Source: DAISJD01 sp036821645
GTDB lineage: Bacteria; Pseudomonadota; Alphaproteobacteria; ATCC43930; CGMCC-115725
Reading direction: 5' to 3'
Length of the DNA stretch: 15,257 nucleotides
NCBI GenBank assembly: GCA_036821645.1
Contig: DAISJD010000076.1
Location: 1-15,257 of the forward strand
In this document: one piece after another, positions 15,208-15,257 of the stretch
How positions within the stretch are numbered: position 1 is the first letter of the stretch
Layout: each line of letters starts with the position of its first letter
Position numbers and translations under genes: made by a program
The notes under the pieces: generated by a model
Told to the model about the DNA's origin: nothing
What the model saw: the letters and a program-made list of their open reading frames with translations, nothing else
Databases searched by the model: none

Positions 15208-15237
15208 GGCTTGTCGGGCTATCGCTCAAGCCCACAA
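15208..15237 (-). other. Overlapping inverted repeats upstream of the carbonic anhydrase gene
   Basis: In the 87 bases before the gene, GGGCT (15216-15220) can pair with AGCCC (15229-15233), extended by TTGT (15211-15214) with ACAA (15234-15237) around one bulged base. Alternatively, GGCTTG (15208-15213) pairs with CAAGCC (15227-15232). The two pairings exclude each other. This could be a leader switch or an operator; no T run or known riboswitch pattern supports either. Confidence 0.3.
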
Positions 15238-15257
15238 CGGGTGCTTGCCCCTTGCCC

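Overview
The window looks like chromosomal DNA of a GC-rich proteobacterium, most likely an alphaproteobacterium of the Rhodospirillales type. I judge this from the high GC content of the genes, the TlyA-RlmD methyltransferase pair, the soluble globin-coupled chemoreceptor, a complete liv-type ABC operon and the generally weak Shine-Dalgarno sequences. It is a judgement by eye, not a phylogenetic result. No tRNA, rRNA, insertion sequence, prophage, CRISPR array or origin was seen. Thirteen intact protein genes fill almost all of the window.

Left block (+ strand, 163-3711): a MATE drug/sodium antiporter, a TlyA-family rRNA methyltransferase and an RlmD/RumA-type m5U methyltransferase are tightly packed and probably co-transcribed. 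A terminator-like structure lies before the block and another closes it. Middle block (- strand, 3768-7165): a soluble methyl-accepting chemotaxis protein with an N-terminal protoglobin domain (oxygen sensor) and the membrane peptidase SppA. Between them is a striking A/T-rich, strand-skewed intergenic stretch that contains a perfect 19-bp terminator hairpin for sppA.

Right block (+ strand, 7462-9735): a YdcF/ElyC-like DUF218 membrane protein, a ChaC-type gamma-glutamylcyclotransferase and an MgtC/SapB family membrane protein form an overlapping cluster. The ChaC and MgtC frames overlap by an unusual 107 bases. It is followed by a five-gene branched-chain amino acid (HAAT/Liv) ABC transporter, 9857-14395: periplasmic binding protein, two permeases and two ATPases. 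A strong intercistronic hairpin separates the binding-protein gene from the rest. Only 10 bases after the last ATPase gene, a convergent gene (- strand, 14406-15170) encodes an exported alpha-carbonic anhydrase with all zinc ligands and a Tat-like signal peptide.

Most genes are well-known housekeeping or accessory families, and I do not see an undescribed multi-gene system. The points worth a second look are the ChaC/MgtC overlap, the A/T islands (intergenic and inside the carbonic anhydrase gene), the liv intercistronic hairpin, the globin chemoreceptor and the ambiguous signal peptide of the carbonic anhydrase.
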